A stretch of 64,000 nt of DNA from Myxococcales bacterium (GTDB lineage: Bacteria > Myxococcota_A > Polyangia > Polyangiales > Polyangiaceae): the NCBI GenBank assembly GCA_016212965.1, contig JACRDA010000354.1, positions 1 to 64,000 on the forward strand. Direction: 5' to 3'. The translations under genes and the position numbers were made by a program. The notes below the pieces were generated by a model. The model ran no database searches. It was given only the letters and a program-made list of their open reading frames with translations, and had not been told where the DNA came from. Below are positions 23,387 through 32,808 of this stretch, piece by piece (the first letter of the stretch is position 1; each line of letters opens with the position of its first letter).

Positions 23387-25108
23387 ATGGGTAGCTACCA
23401 GAGACTGCGGCGTCTTTTCGCGGCCCTCTCGCCGGCCGTGCTCGGCCTGGCGAGCGCGTGTGGGTCGGACTTCGAGGAACCGGCCAACGGCACCGGCGGC
23501 ACCGGCGGGTCGGTCGATCCAGGCTGCGTGCCGTCCACCCTCCCGGCGGGGACACCGCTTCCGGAGACGTGCACGGGTGTCTTCGTCTCGGGCACGAACG
23601 GCTCCGACACGACGGGCGACGGCAGCCGCGCGGCGCCGTACGCCTCGCTCACGAAGGCCATCGCGGAGAGCGCGGCCGTCATCTACGCCTGCGCCGAGCC
23701 GACCGCGGACACGGCGACCGTGACCGTGCCCGGCGGCACGACCCTCTTCGGCGGCATCGACTGCGTGGACTTCACCTACTCCGGTACGAAGTCGACCCTC
23801 GCGCCCGCAGCGCCCATCGCGCTCGTGCTCGAGGCGGGCGGTGGCATCGACATCGAGGACTTCGACGTCGAGGCGGCTGCTGGAGCCACGCCAGGCGGGT
23901 CCTCTATCGGCATCCTCGCGAACGGCTCCACGGCGACGCTGCATCGTGTCGACGTGACCGCAGGTGCGGGCGCACCGGGTGAGAGCGGCACGACGCCGAC
24001 CGACAACATCGGCCCCACGGACCCGACGGATGTCGCCATCAAGGGTGAGAACGGCAACCCGGCGAACACGACGACGCCTTCGAATCCCAATCCCGCGGGC
24101 GCGGGCACCGTGAACACGTTGTGTGATACGTCGATCGGCGGCAACGGCGGTCCTGGCGGAAGCGTCGCGGGCGCGACGGTCAACGACGCGGGCAACGGTG
24201 GCGACGGGGTACCCGCCGGCGCAGGTGGCACACACGGTCTCGGCGAGACATCGGCGGGCGGCTGGAACTGCATCCCCGGGCAAGGACTCGGCATCGCCGG
24301 CGCCAACGGCGCCCCCGGCACCGCCGGTACGGGTGGCGCCGCGCTCGGCACGCTCTCCGCAAACGGCTACGCCGGCACCGGCGGCATGCAGGGCGGCAAG
24401 GGCGATCCCGGCCAAGGCGGCGGAGGAGGCGGTGGCGCGCGTGGGCAGGACAACACCCCCGACATCCGCGGCGCCTCGGGCGGCGGTGGCGGCTCGGGTG
24501 GCTGCGGCGGCTACGGTGGACTCGGAGGTGGCGCGGCGGGCGCGTCGATCGCCATCGTGAGTCTCGGTGGGACGTGGACGTTCGCGACCGTGACGCTCGC
24601 GACCGCGGCGGGCGGGCAGGGCGGTGACGGTGGGATGGGGCAGGGCGGGGCGATCGGCGGCAACGGCGGCAACGGCGGCAACGGCATCAGCGGCACGCTC
24701 GCAGCATGCGATGGCGGCAAGGGCGGCCAAGGCGGCCAGGGCGGTCGTGGTGGTGGCGGGCGCGGCGGCCACTCGCTCGGCGTCGGCTTCACGGGGACCG
24801 CTCCCGACACGACGGGGGTGACGTTCCAGGTGGGCGCCGCCGGCCAAGGCGGGCTCGGCGCAGGACCGAGCGCCATCTCCGAGGCGCCCGTCAACGCGCG
24901 CTTCAAGCTGGTCGCGCGCCTGCGCACCGGCGCGGAGGTCACGCTGGTACCCAACATGCTGGCGCGCCAAGCACTGTACCTCGAGCAGGCCATCGAAGAC
25001 GCGCTACACATCACCGATCGGCCCGACCAGATGTCGATCACCGCCCCGCCGGCCGACGAGCCCGCGTACGTCCTGCCGCCCACGCTCCCGCCACCCGAGG
25101 GATCATGA
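23387..25108 (+). CDS. Glycine-rich lipoprotein with beta-helix-like N-terminal domain (copy 2)
   Basis: 573 residues, paralogue of the preceding gene with the same order: lipoprotein signal (LSPAVLGLASA-C), GTGGTGGS spacer, FVSGTNGSDTTGDGSRAAPY, beta-rungs, and GGxGG repeats. It differs by a non-glycine C-terminal domain (~500-573, ARFKLVARLRTGAEVTLVPN ... DALHITDRPDQMSI), which copy 1 lacks. ATG 23387 is chosen for the GAGGAG ribosome site seven bases upstream. The stop overlaps the next start (ATGA), so it is coupled to the T6SS accessory gene. Confidence 0.8.
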   Translation: MGSYQRLRRLFAALSPAVLGLASACGSDFEEPANGTGGTGGSVDPGCVPSTLPAGTPLPETCTGVFVSGTNGSDTTGDGSRAAPYASLTKAIAESAAVIYACAEPTADTATVTVPGGTTLFGGIDCVDFTYSGTKSTLAPAAPIALVLEAGGGIDIEDFDVEAAAGATPGGSSIGILANGSTATLHRVDVTAGAGAPGESGTTPTDNIGPTDPTDVAIKGENGNPANTTTPSNPNPAGAGTVNTLCDTSIGGNGGPGGSVAGATVNDAGNGGDGVPAGAGGTHGLGETSAGGWNCIPGQGLGIAGANGAPGTAGTGGAALGTLSANGYAGTGGMQGGKGDPGQGGGGGGGARGQDNTPDIRGASGGGGGSGGCGGYGGLGGGAAGASIAIVSLGGTWTFATVTLATAAGGQGGDGGMGQGGAIGGNGGNGGNGISGTLAACDGGKGGQGGQGGRGGGGRGGHSLGVGFTGTAPDTTGVTFQVGAAGQGGLGAGPSAISEAPVNARFKLVARLRTGAEVTLVPNMLARQALYLEQAIEDALHITDRPDQMSITAPPADEPAYVLPPTLPPPEGS

Positions 25109-26223
25109 GTGCCCCGAGGGCACGCCGCGGCTCGGGCATCGAGCGCTCCGGTCCCGACGCCATGCGGATCGGCAGTCTGCTCAAGGCCCTCGGGACCACA
25201 CCCGACGCGAAGCTCGCCACCTTCGCCGAGCAGAAATGCCCGAAGGCCGGAAAGGGCGACGCCGCGCGCGTCGGGCGCGCACGCGATCTGCTCGACGCCA
25301 TCGGCGAGGCCCTCGAGTCGAGCGAGGAGGGGCCGTGGCTCCGCGTCGAGACCGCTTGGCGTGTGGCCATCGAAGGCACGAGCGAGATGCGTGCCGGCGC
25401 GGACCTCGCGAAGGCCGAGGCGGCCGCACGCGGTGTGCCCCGCGAGAGGCTCGCGCCGCCCGGCGTTCCGAGAGCGCCCGAAGCGGCGGGCGCCACTCGT
25501 GCGGAGGGACCGGCCAGCCCGCCCAAGCCCCCGTCGGTGTTCTCCCAGGAGCCTCTCGCCGACGCCGACACCCCGATGCCTGCGCGCCCACCGTCCCCCT
25601 GGGTGCACCCGACGGCCGCGACGCGGCGGGACGACAAGGTGGCACCGGTCGCGTTCGCGGCGGTCCCGAGCGTCGACGAGACGCAGGGTGTGGACGAGAA
25701 CCGCCTCCTACTCGAGGCGCTTCCCTTCAAGGGCACCGCCGAGCCCCCGCCGCCGGGCGCGGCGCTCGCGGATCTGCCCCCGATACCCCCGGACGATCTC
25801 GACGGCACGAGCGTCATGGGGCGCGCGCTGTCGCTCGACGAGACGATTCCGTTCCTCGGTGCCCGCTCGCTCCGCAAGGAGCTCGCGGCCGAGGCTGCGC
25901 TCCGTGGGCGCACGCCCGCCGAGCCGGCCGCGCCGCCACCGGCCGCCGCGCCGGTCGCGCGCCCCGCGGAGGCTCGCGCCGCGGAGCCCGCCGAGCTCAC
26001 CCTCGAGCAGTTCGCCGCCCTCTGTGCGACCTGCGAGATCGAGCCGGAGCGCACCGCCGCGGTCGAGCGCCAGTACGGCGTTCCGACGTCCGAGGCGCGG
26101 CGCGCCCTCGATGCGCGCTGGACCGCACGGTTCCGGGCGGACGGCGCCCTCTATCGCTCCTTCTACGCACGCTTTCACGAGTATCGCGGCTGGCTGCTCG
26201 CGCGGCGCGGACCGAGTCGCTGA
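25105..26223 (+). CDS. T6SS-associated accessory protein of unknown function
   Basis: 372 residues, no signal or membrane segment. N-terminal ~100 residues are helical (RIGSLLKALGTTPDAKLATF ... GRARDLLDAIGEALE ... WLRVETAWRVAIEG) and share a RARD-LL ... P-W/F-LRV ... RIA core with the 281-residue membrane protein at 19861. A Pro-rich linker contains SLDETIPFLGARSL. The C-terminal ~65 residues (LTLEQFAALCATCEIEPERT ... YGVPTSEARRALDARWTARF) are the helical module I associate with myxobacterial proteins next to VgrG/DUF2169/PAAR genes. Sits directly upstream of vgrG (70 bases). An adaptor or chaperone role for VgrG-borne cargo is inference. Confidence 0.7.
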   Translation: MSAPRARRGSGIERSGPDAMRIGSLLKALGTTPDAKLATFAEQKCPKAGKGDAARVGRARDLLDAIGEALESSEEGPWLRVETAWRVAIEGTSEMRAGADLAKAEAAARGVPRERLAPPGVPRAPEAAGATRAEGPASPPKPPSVFSQEPLADADTPMPARPPSPWVHPTAATRRDDKVAPVAFAAVPSVDETQGVDENRLLLEALPFKGTAEPPPPGAALADLPPIPPDDLDGTSVMGRALSLDETIPFLGARSLRKELAAEAALRGRTPAEPAAPPPAAAPVARPAEARAAEPAELTLEQFAALCATCEIEPERTAAVERQYGVPTSEARRALDARWTARFRADGALYRSFYARFHEYRGWLLARRGPSR

Positions 26224-26293
26224 CGCGCGCGCTCGGTCCGGTTGGCACCGCGCACCACGCCCCCACGCCCTTGTCGAGCTCTTCCGAGGAATC

Positions 26294-29200
26294 ATGAGCA
26301 TGTCGGTTTCGTTCTCAGCGGGTCTCGAGGCCATCCCCGGGTTGGGCACCGATCCGGTGCCCTACCGTCTCGCCGTGTTCCCGTTCCCGCCCGGGCACTT
26401 CCAGGTTCACTCGTTCCGCGCGCGGGAAGCGCTCAGCAAGCCGTACGTGTTCGACATCACCGTCACGACGACGGCGCTCGTGGGCGAGGACATCGAGCGC
26501 CTGGCGCTCGGCCAGCGCGCCGCCTTCGTCATGACGCTCGATGGCGTCACGCGCGTCGTGCCGGGGGTCATCGCCAGCGTGCGCTCCCTTGGCGTGCGCC
26601 CGGCGAACGACGCGGCGCAGTATCGCCTGCGCCTGGTGCCGGCGCTGTGGCGGCTCGGGCGCACGAAGGGCTCGCGCATCTTCCAGAACCAGCGGGTCGA
26701 CGAGGTGGTGGAGGCCGTGCTCGGTCTCCACCGGCTGCCGACCCGCTGGCAGCTCTCGCGGTCGTACCCAGCGCGCGCCTATTGCACGCAGTACGAGGAG
26801 TCCGACCTCGAGTTCGTCGAGCGCCTCCTGTCCGAGGCCGGCATCTTCTACTTCTTCACGGCGCCTGCGTCGGGGCTCGAGGGGTTGCTCCAGAGCGTGC
26901 TCGGCGCGGCGTCGCGCACGGCGGGCGATGCCCTCGCGTTCGCGTCGAGCGCGCTCGCGACGCTGGCCTTCCCCGAGGAGACGCTCGTCCTCTCCGACGA
27001 TCCGGCGTGCTACGCGCCCGTGGCCATGGGTGGCGTGCTCGGCGCCCTCGAGGCCGTCGCCGGGGCCGTGGGGCTACCGGCCGGCGTCTCTTTGGGGCCG
27101 CTGAGCGTGTCCCTGCCCGCGCCGAGCTTGCGCTACCTCTCGGAGCACGGCTTCGCCGTCGGGCGCAGCGACAAGGTGACGTCTTTCGTGGCCGAGCGCA
27201 GCGTGCGCTCCAACGTCGCCGAGTACCGCGACTTCGATCCCGACCGGCCCCAAAGCCCCATCGTGGCGCGCGAGCCGCGCAAGAAGACGAGCGCGGCCGG
27301 TGGCGCCGTCGTTGAGGCGCTGGCCGGCGCGGCGGGCGCTGCGGTCGGCGCGAGCGCCAGCGTGGAGCTCGATCTCACGAGTGGGCCCTCGCTGTCCGCG
27401 AGTCTCGGCGCCGCGGCGATGGGCGCGCTCGGGGCTCTGCTCGAGCGCCGCGAGCTCGAGACCTACGAGCACCACGGCCGCGTTCTCTTTCCGAACTGGG
27501 CCGACTGCGACGACGAGCCCGGCCGCATGCGCCGGGAGCGCACCCGGCGCCAGGTGCTCGGGCGCGGCGCGAGCCTGTGCCACAACTTCGCTCCGGGGCA
27601 TCGCTTCCATCTCACCGACCACCCGGTCGGCCCCTTCAACCGCGAGTACGTCGTGACGGCCGTGCGCCACTCCGGCAAGGTTGCGAGCGAGGCGGAGCTC
27701 TACGACAACGCCTTCGAGTGCGTGCCCGCGGCGGTCCCGTACCCGCCGACGCGGCGGCGCCGCACGACCTCGGTCGCGGCGCTGACCGCGACGGTCGCCG
27801 GCCCGTCGGGCGAGGAGATCTGGGTCGACGCCGCGGGGCGCATCAAGGTGCTGTTCCACTGGGACCGGCGCGGCCGGAACGACGAGCATGCGTCCTGCTG
27901 GGTGCGCCACGTCGAGCCGTGGGGCGGCGCGGGCTGGGGGCATCAGTTCGTGCCGCGCATCGGCATGGAGGTGATGGTGGTGTTCGAAGGGGGCGATCCC
28001 GACAAGCCCATCGTCACGGGGAGCCTCTACAACGGCACCCATCCCCCTGCCTTCCCCCTGCCGGAGCAGCGGACGCGAAGCGGCCTCCGCACGCGCTCGA
28101 CGCCGCACGGAGCGGGCTACAACGAGCTCTCGTTCGAGGACGCGGCGGGCAAGGAGCAAGTGCTGCTCCGGGCGCAACGCGATCTCGACGAGCTCGTGCT
28201 CCGCAACCACACCTTGAGCGTGGAGCACGACGAGCTCGTCCGCGTCGGGGGCCTCCGCCGCGACGAGGTGGTCGAGGATCTCACCGAGGTGGTCGGCGGC
28301 TCGAAGGACGTCACCATCGAAGGGGACCAGACGAACGAGATCCGCGGCAGCCTGCTCGAGACCGTGGACAAGAACGCCGACTACCGCGTCCAGGGCCTGC
28401 GGCAGGTACGCATCGACGGAAGCGATCGCCTCGAAGTGGCGGGCGCGGCCGAGCAGCGCTTCGGGCGCGATCTGCTGACCCGCGTCGAGGGGAACCACAC
28501 CGTCATCGTCGGCAAGAACGAGGCGAAGCGCTCCTTCACGCTGCGAGTCGAGGGGACGACCACGCTCTCGAGCGAGGACCGGATCGTGCTCGAGTGCCCC
28601 GGGGGGATCACCTTCGCTTGCGGGACGACCACCGCGCGCCTCGGTCCCGACGGCGTCGAGTTCTCCGGCGGCACCATCCGTGCGGCCGCGACCGGATCGA
28701 ACGGCACGGCCCTCGAGCTCAGCGACGACGGCCTCACGATCCGCACCAGGGGCGCCTACGTCAGGCTCGACGACTCGGTCCACATCCAGACCGAAAAGGC
28801 GAGCCTCGCCATGGGCACCGACGTCCAGATCGACGGCGCGCACATCCTGCTCAACTCGCCCGATCGGGCCACGGACAAGCCGGCCGACCCGCCGCCGAAG
28901 CCCACGGTGATCGAGCTCACGGACCACGAGCAACGGCCGCTCGCCGCGCAGCGCTTCGTCATCGAGCTGCCCGACGGTTCCGAGCGCGTCGGCGCAACCG
29001 ACAAGGACGGCAGGGCAACCATCGCCCTGCAGGACAGCGGCCGGATCAGCTTCCCCGGCATCACGCTCGCCGGAGTCGAGTCGCCCGGCCCGTTGACCGA
29101 CGACGACTACGCGCCGTACGTCGTGTGCCAGGGCGAGCACCTGCGCAAGATCGCGTTCAACGTCGGACTCGACCCTGCCGCCATCTGGGATGATCCGAAG

Positions 29201-29740
29201 AACGAGGCGTTGAAGGACCTGCGCGGCAACGGGGACGTCCTGGCGCCCGGTGATCTGCTCATGATCCCGAAGAAGGTGGCACCGGGCTCGAAGCTCTACG
29301 CCGAATCGACCAATCGCTACCAGGCCAAGGTCCCCAGCATGCCGGTCAACGTGAGGCTCAGCGACCGCGATGGGCCGCTCGGCAACGAGCCCTATGTGCT
29401 GCGGGGGCTCCGACTCAGCGAGGGAGAGTCACCACCGCGCGGCACGACGGACGCCGAGGGTCGAGCCGAGCTCAGCGTTCCCGTCGACACGCGGGAAGTC
29501 GAGCTCTACCTCGAGGAGCGCCACCACGTCTTGCGGCTGCGCGTAGGCGTCATGGACCCGGTGACGGAGCGGAGCGGTGTCGTCAAGCGGCTGATCAACG
29601 CCGGGTTTCTCGATGAACGCACCGACACGAGCTCGATGGATCTCGCTGCTGCCCTGCGCGCATTCCAGCGAGCGCGAGGGCTGCCCGTGACCGGTCGCGT
29701 CGACACCGCGACCAAGGCCGCTCTCGGTGCCGCCGGGTAA
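26294..29740 (+). CDS. vgrG: VgrG spike protein with LysM-like and peptidoglycan-binding C-terminal extension
   Basis: 1148 residues. The gp27/gp44-like base region starts at ~20 (FQVHSFRAREALSKPYVFDI, IFQNQRVDEVVEAVLGLHRL, CTQYEESDLEFVERLLSEAG) and contains an unusual ~100-residue Gly/Ala-rich insertion (~195-285). The gp5 OB-fold is at ~495-580 (VDAAGRIKVLFHWDRRG, VPRIGMEVMVVFEGGDPDKP), then the beta-helix needle with V-x-G repeats to ~860. The extension holds a carboxypeptidase-like beta domain (~870-930), a LysM-like repeat (CQGEHLRKIAFNVGLDPAAI, ~940-990), a second beta domain and a PG_binding_1-like end (LRAFQRARGLPVTGRVDTAT). In many loci this tail is a separate gene, so this is an 'evolved' VgrG. 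GAGGA upstream of ATG 26294. The spike of a T6SS; no core genes are in the window. Confidence 0.92.
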   Translation: MSMSVSFSAGLEAIPGLGTDPVPYRLAVFPFPPGHFQVHSFRAREALSKPYVFDITVTTTALVGEDIERLALGQRAAFVMTLDGVTRVVPGVIASVRSLGVRPANDAAQYRLRLVPALWRLGRTKGSRIFQNQRVDEVVEAVLGLHRLPTRWQLSRSYPARAYCTQYEESDLEFVERLLSEAGIFYFFTAPASGLEGLLQSVLGAASRTAGDALAFASSALATLAFPEETLVLSDDPACYAPVAMGGVLGALEAVAGAVGLPAGVSLGPLSVSLPAPSLRYLSEHGFAVGRSDKVTSFVAERSVRSNVAEYRDFDPDRPQSPIVAREPRKKTSAAGGAVVEALAGAAGAAVGASASVELDLTSGPSLSASLGAAAMGALGALLERRELETYEHHGRVLFPNWADCDDEPGRMRRERTRRQVLGRGASLCHNFAPGHRFHLTDHPVGPFNREYVVTAVRHSGKVASEAELYDNAFECVPAAVPYPPTRRRRTTSVAALTATVAGPSGEEIWVDAAGRIKVLFHWDRRGRNDEHASCWVRHVEPWGGAGWGHQFVPRIGMEVMVVFEGGDPDKPIVTGSLYNGTHPPAFPLPEQRTRSGLRTRSTPHGAGYNELSFEDAAGKEQVLLRAQRDLDELVLRNHTLSVEHDELVRVGGLRRDEVVEDLTEVVGGSKDVTIEGDQTNEIRGSLLETVDKNADYRVQGLRQVRIDGSDRLEVAGAAEQRFGRDLLTRVEGNHTVIVGKNEAKRSFTLRVEGTTTLSSEDRIVLECPGGITFACGTTTARLGPDGVEFSGGTIRAAATGSNGTALELSDDGLTIRTRGAYVRLDDSVHIQTEKASLAMGTDVQIDGAHILLNSPDRATDKPADPPPKPTVIELTDHEQRPLAAQRFVIELPDGSERVGATDKDGRATIALQDSGRISFPGITLAGVESPGPLTDDDYAPYVVCQGEHLRKIAFNVGLDPAAIWDDPKNEALKDLRGNGDVLAPGDLLMIPKKVAPGSKLYAESTNRYQAKVPSMPVNVRLSDRDGPLGNEPYVLRGLRLSEGESPPRGTTDAEGRAELSVPVDTREVELYLEERHHVLRLRVGVMDPVTERSGVVKRLINAGFLDERTDTSSMDLAAALRAFQRARGLPVTGRVDTATKAALGAAG

Positions 29741-29811
29741 CACCCGCGATCACATCACCACCCCACCATCGCTCACCATCCCGTCACGATCAACGCCTTC
29801 ACGAGTGGGCC

Positions 29812-32139
29812 ATGTCGACCAAGAACCCGCATAGCATCGTCTACTTCTGGACCCGCATCGACCAGCTAGCCGTCGAGGCTCACCGGGCGTATGCGACCCC
29901 CTACAGCGTTCAGCTCAGCAGGATCCAAGACCCACCGAAACAGAAGGGCCAGCACATCGACCTCAAGCTCGCCTCGGTGTCGGACAGCTACGACACCTTC
30001 GTGACCAAGCGCTTTCTGCTGAACCAGCCCAAGAAATACGCGTGGCGCCCGCTGCCACCGAGCATTGCCGCGAAGGTTACGGGCTCGACCACGCTCGGGG
30101 AGCTCTGCGGAATGCTGGCGGAGAAGCCCGACCAGTTTCCTGCCGAATGGTACGACTGGGCGAAGCTCGACGCGCCGATGAAGAGCTGGTTTGCCAACGT
30201 GCTCGTCGACCACTGGGACAACTCCGAGTATCGGAGCGCACTCATGGACAAGTGGCCGTGCGGCGAGAAGCAGACGGTCGTGGGCCCCGTCGACGGCGTG
30301 CCGGTGGTCGTCGGCGCGACGAAGCTGACGACCGTGCTCGGTTTCCGTCCAATCGACCAGGCCCGCGACGTGCCCCCGGGGGACTCGGAGCACGAGGTCG
30401 AGACTTGGGACTACGACACCCTCGAACGCCGTGCGTCGGAGCTCGCGGGCAACGCGATGCGCGTCTTGGACCTCGTCGACAAGAGCGAGAAGCTCATGCG
30501 CGAGCGGCTCGCGGTCGTGGGCCTGCTCGAGGCCCTCGACACGCTGATGCGCGCCTACGCCACGAACATCAGCACACCCATGTCTCAGGCGCCCGAGATG
30601 CACACCCTCACCTCCGCCTTGCTCGAGCGCGGCCGGAAGCTCGCCTTCGAGACCCCCCTGCCGGAGGTCCGCGCCCAGCTCAGGAACTGCCCACCGGCAC
30701 TAGCGGCGGCGATGGACGACGTGTTCGCGCACGTCGACGACATCGGGGTCGAGATCGCGCGCCTCTGTGAGGCGATCCGGGTCGATCTCTTCGAAAGCGC
30801 GGCCTTCCGGCAGTCGTGTCAGGCCATCTGCTCCGCCGAGATCGCGAGCCAGAGTCAGGACCGGCAGAGGTTCCAGTCCTTGTGCAACACGCTGCACGAC
30901 GCCGCGGTCTGGGGGGCCGACGCGCTCGCCTATGCCACGCCGAAGGACTCGGACATCGGGATCCTCGAGGGGATCGCCGCGCGCATGGCTTCGACGCCTG
31001 CCAAGGCCGCCGCTGACGTAAAGGGCGAGACCGCCTTCGAGGTCATCGTGAGCGTGGTGGGCCCGAGGCCACGCAAGACGGCCGTCGACTTCAGTCTCGG
31101 CCTCTTGAAGCTCGCCAGCCGGGCTGACAGCCTGTCGATGGCGATGCTGCGGACGTACGCTGCCTGGGAACTCCCCAGGGCGGCGATGGCGGTGCTCGAA
31201 GGGCGCTCGGTCACGGCCATGGAGGACCTGGCGAAGAAGGTCCTCGACACCCTCGACAAGCATGCCGATTCCGCGGGCGCGGTACGTGCCGCGCTCGCCG
31301 CCGGGGACCCCGCCGCGATGCAGGCGGCGCTCTGGGACGTTCGGGACAAGTTCGCCAAGGACGTCTCCGACGCCGCCATGGATGCGCGTAGCCTGAAGGG
31401 GCCGTACGCGCTCCTCGAGCTGCTAGGCTTCATGGGTGCCATCTACGGCACGGTGAAGACACTTGGCAAGGACGGGAACGACTGGCTCACCGCGACGGTC
31501 AAGGTCACGAGCTTCGTGTCGGCCGCTGCCGAGTCGGTGAGGTTCGTGGCCGGGAACCTGGACAAGGTTCTGCGCGAGCTCGGCAACGTAGCAGCGGCAG
31601 CGAGGGTGAAGGTGGTCGGTGCGTTCGTGGGCCATATCACCCGGATCCTGGGTGTCTTCTCCGGTTTCCTCCGGCTCATGATCGACCCCAGCATCGTGAC
31701 GATCTGCGATTTCATCGGAGGTTTCTTCTCGCTCTTCGGAGCCGGGTGCCTGGGCCTGCAGGCAATCCCGTTCCTCAACTACATCGGCCTCGGCCTTCAG
31801 ATTCTTGGCGGCATCATCGTCTTCGTACAGCTCCTTGCTGGCGTGGGTCCACCTATCGAGAGCACGAACCAGGTCGCGCTCTGCGTCACCTCGGAGCTCG
31901 AGAAGCATCAGTTCTTCTACTCCGTGCTCATGAGCGACGACGCGCTCAAGAAGACCTACCACGAGCTGAAGGAGAGGCTGCCGAAGGCGCTGCTGCCGTT
32001 CGCGCAGAGCTACCAGCACGTGCGCGAGGGCCTGCGCGCGGCTGGATTCGACCAGGCGACGGTGAACATCGCGACCAATGCCACCGGGCCGGTCGACACG
32101 CTGTTGCCGGGCGGGCTCATGCCTGGAGTCGCACTATGA
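29812..32139 (+). CDS. Putative T6SS effector with C-terminal hydrophobic membrane-active region
   Basis: 775 residues, no signal peptide. The N-terminal ~520 residues are soluble and helical (SIVYFWTRIDQLAVEAHRAY; ELAGNAMRVLDLVDKSEKLM). The last third is hydrophobic: helices at ~529-551 (YALLELLGFMGAIYGTVKTL), ~598-624 (VGAFVGHITRILGVFSGFLR) and a long hairpin ~631-680 (FIGGFFSLFGAGCLGLQAI, NYIGLGLQILGGIIVFVQLL), separated by amphipathic segments, as in pore-forming colicin-like toxins. Position directly after vgrG and before a 2-TM protein and a PAAR-like gene is classic for a VgrG-delivered effector. I recognise no catalytic motif. Start/stop coupling (ATGA) with the next gene supports an effector-immunity pair; activity is inference. 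Confidence 0.65.
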   Translation: MSTKNPHSIVYFWTRIDQLAVEAHRAYATPYSVQLSRIQDPPKQKGQHIDLKLASVSDSYDTFVTKRFLLNQPKKYAWRPLPPSIAAKVTGSTTLGELCGMLAEKPDQFPAEWYDWAKLDAPMKSWFANVLVDHWDNSEYRSALMDKWPCGEKQTVVGPVDGVPVVVGATKLTTVLGFRPIDQARDVPPGDSEHEVETWDYDTLERRASELAGNAMRVLDLVDKSEKLMRERLAVVGLLEALDTLMRAYATNISTPMSQAPEMHTLTSALLERGRKLAFETPLPEVRAQLRNCPPALAAAMDDVFAHVDDIGVEIARLCEAIRVDLFESAAFRQSCQAICSAEIASQSQDRQRFQSLCNTLHDAAVWGADALAYATPKDSDIGILEGIAARMASTPAKAAADVKGETAFEVIVSVVGPRPRKTAVDFSLGLLKLASRADSLSMAMLRTYAAWELPRAAMAVLEGRSVTAMEDLAKKVLDTLDKHADSAGAVRAALAAGDPAAMQAALWDVRDKFAKDVSDAAMDARSLKGPYALLELLGFMGAIYGTVKTLGKDGNDWLTATVKVTSFVSAAAESVRFVAGNLDKVLRELGNVAAAARVKVVGAFVGHITRILGVFSGFLRLMIDPSIVTICDFIGGFFSLFGAGCLGLQAIPFLNYIGLGLQILGGIIVFVQLLAGVGPPIESTNQVALCVTSELEKHQFFYSVLMSDDALKKTYHELKERLPKALLPFAQSYQHVREGLRAAGFDQATVNIATNATGPVDTLLPGGLMPGVAL

Positions 32140-32771
32140 GCACAGAACGCCCGGACGATGTTGGCGAGCCCCGAGCGGCGGTCGCGGACCCCCTCGCCCC
32201 TCGAGCCACTGACGGTGGAAACCTCGTGACGCGCAAGCCGCCGTGGGTCGGGGTCGTCGTCGGCTGCGTGGTGGTGGCCGCATTCTGCGCCGCGGCGATC
32301 TACGCGGCACTGGAGCGCCATGGCTACTTCTGGGCGGTTGCGGTGCTTACCTGCATCCTCTGTGGCGCGACGCTGGTCCCGCTGCTCGTGACGGCGTTCG
32401 GCGCGGCGTGGCTGCGCGCGCACCCGGAGCGGTTGAGCGGTCGGGTCCCCGTCAACCGCGGCCTCTGGTGGCGCGTCGTTCGTTTTGAGCTGCCTTGGTC
32501 CGACGTGCGCGTGGTGCGAGTCGCGGAGCAATGGGTGGACGTGGGCGAGTCCAGTAGTGATAGCTATTCCCAGCGCCGCGTCGAGCAGTTGGTCGTCAAG
32601 ACCGCGGGCGAGAGCTTCGCCTTCCCGTGGGTCTTCGTCGAGCGCATCGACGACATCGCCGATACGATCCGGGAGCACATGCGGGCCCACGGCGGGGGCA
32701 CGGCCTCTCCGCGCGCCGGAGCGAAGAAGCGAAAGCGCCGCCGGCCGCCGGCGAGCGACGAGGCGACCTGA
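32136..32771 (+). CDS. Two-TM membrane protein, candidate immunity protein
   Basis: 211 residues. Two transmembrane helices near the N-terminus (~36-60 WVGVVVGCVVVAAFCAAAIY; ~66-92 WAVAVLTCILCGATLVPLLV) are separated by a short loop, followed by a ~115-residue soluble part (FELPWSDVRVVRVAEQWVDV) resembling a PH-like bacterial membrane domain, and a basic tail KKRKRRRPP. The start overlaps the stop of the putative effector (ATGA), so the two are made in fixed ratio. A small inner-membrane protein cotranslated with a membrane-active toxin is the usual layout of an immunity gene. No family match that I recognise. Confidence 0.65.
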   Translation: MSTERPDDVGEPRAAVADPLAPRATDGGNLVTRKPPWVGVVVGCVVVAAFCAAAIYAALERHGYFWAVAVLTCILCGATLVPLLVTAFGAAWLRAHPERLSGRVPVNRGLWWRVVRFELPWSDVRVVRVAEQWVDVGESSSDSYSQRRVEQLVVKTAGESFAFPWVFVERIDDIADTIREHMRAHGGGTASPRAGAKKRKRRRPPASDEAT

Positions 32772-32808
32772 CGACGTGGCCGCGCGAGAGCGGCAGGAGC
32801 AAGAGCGC

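Noticed and set aside
27074..29140. 688-residue minus-strand frame inside vgrG
   Set aside because: Shadow frame with Arg/Asp/Val-rich composition; VgrG signature on the plus strand is unambiguous.
29812..32139. Assigning the post-VgrG protein to a named toxin family (e.g. colicin or Tse4)
   Set aside because: Only hydrophobic pattern and position support it; no family motif can be pointed to.
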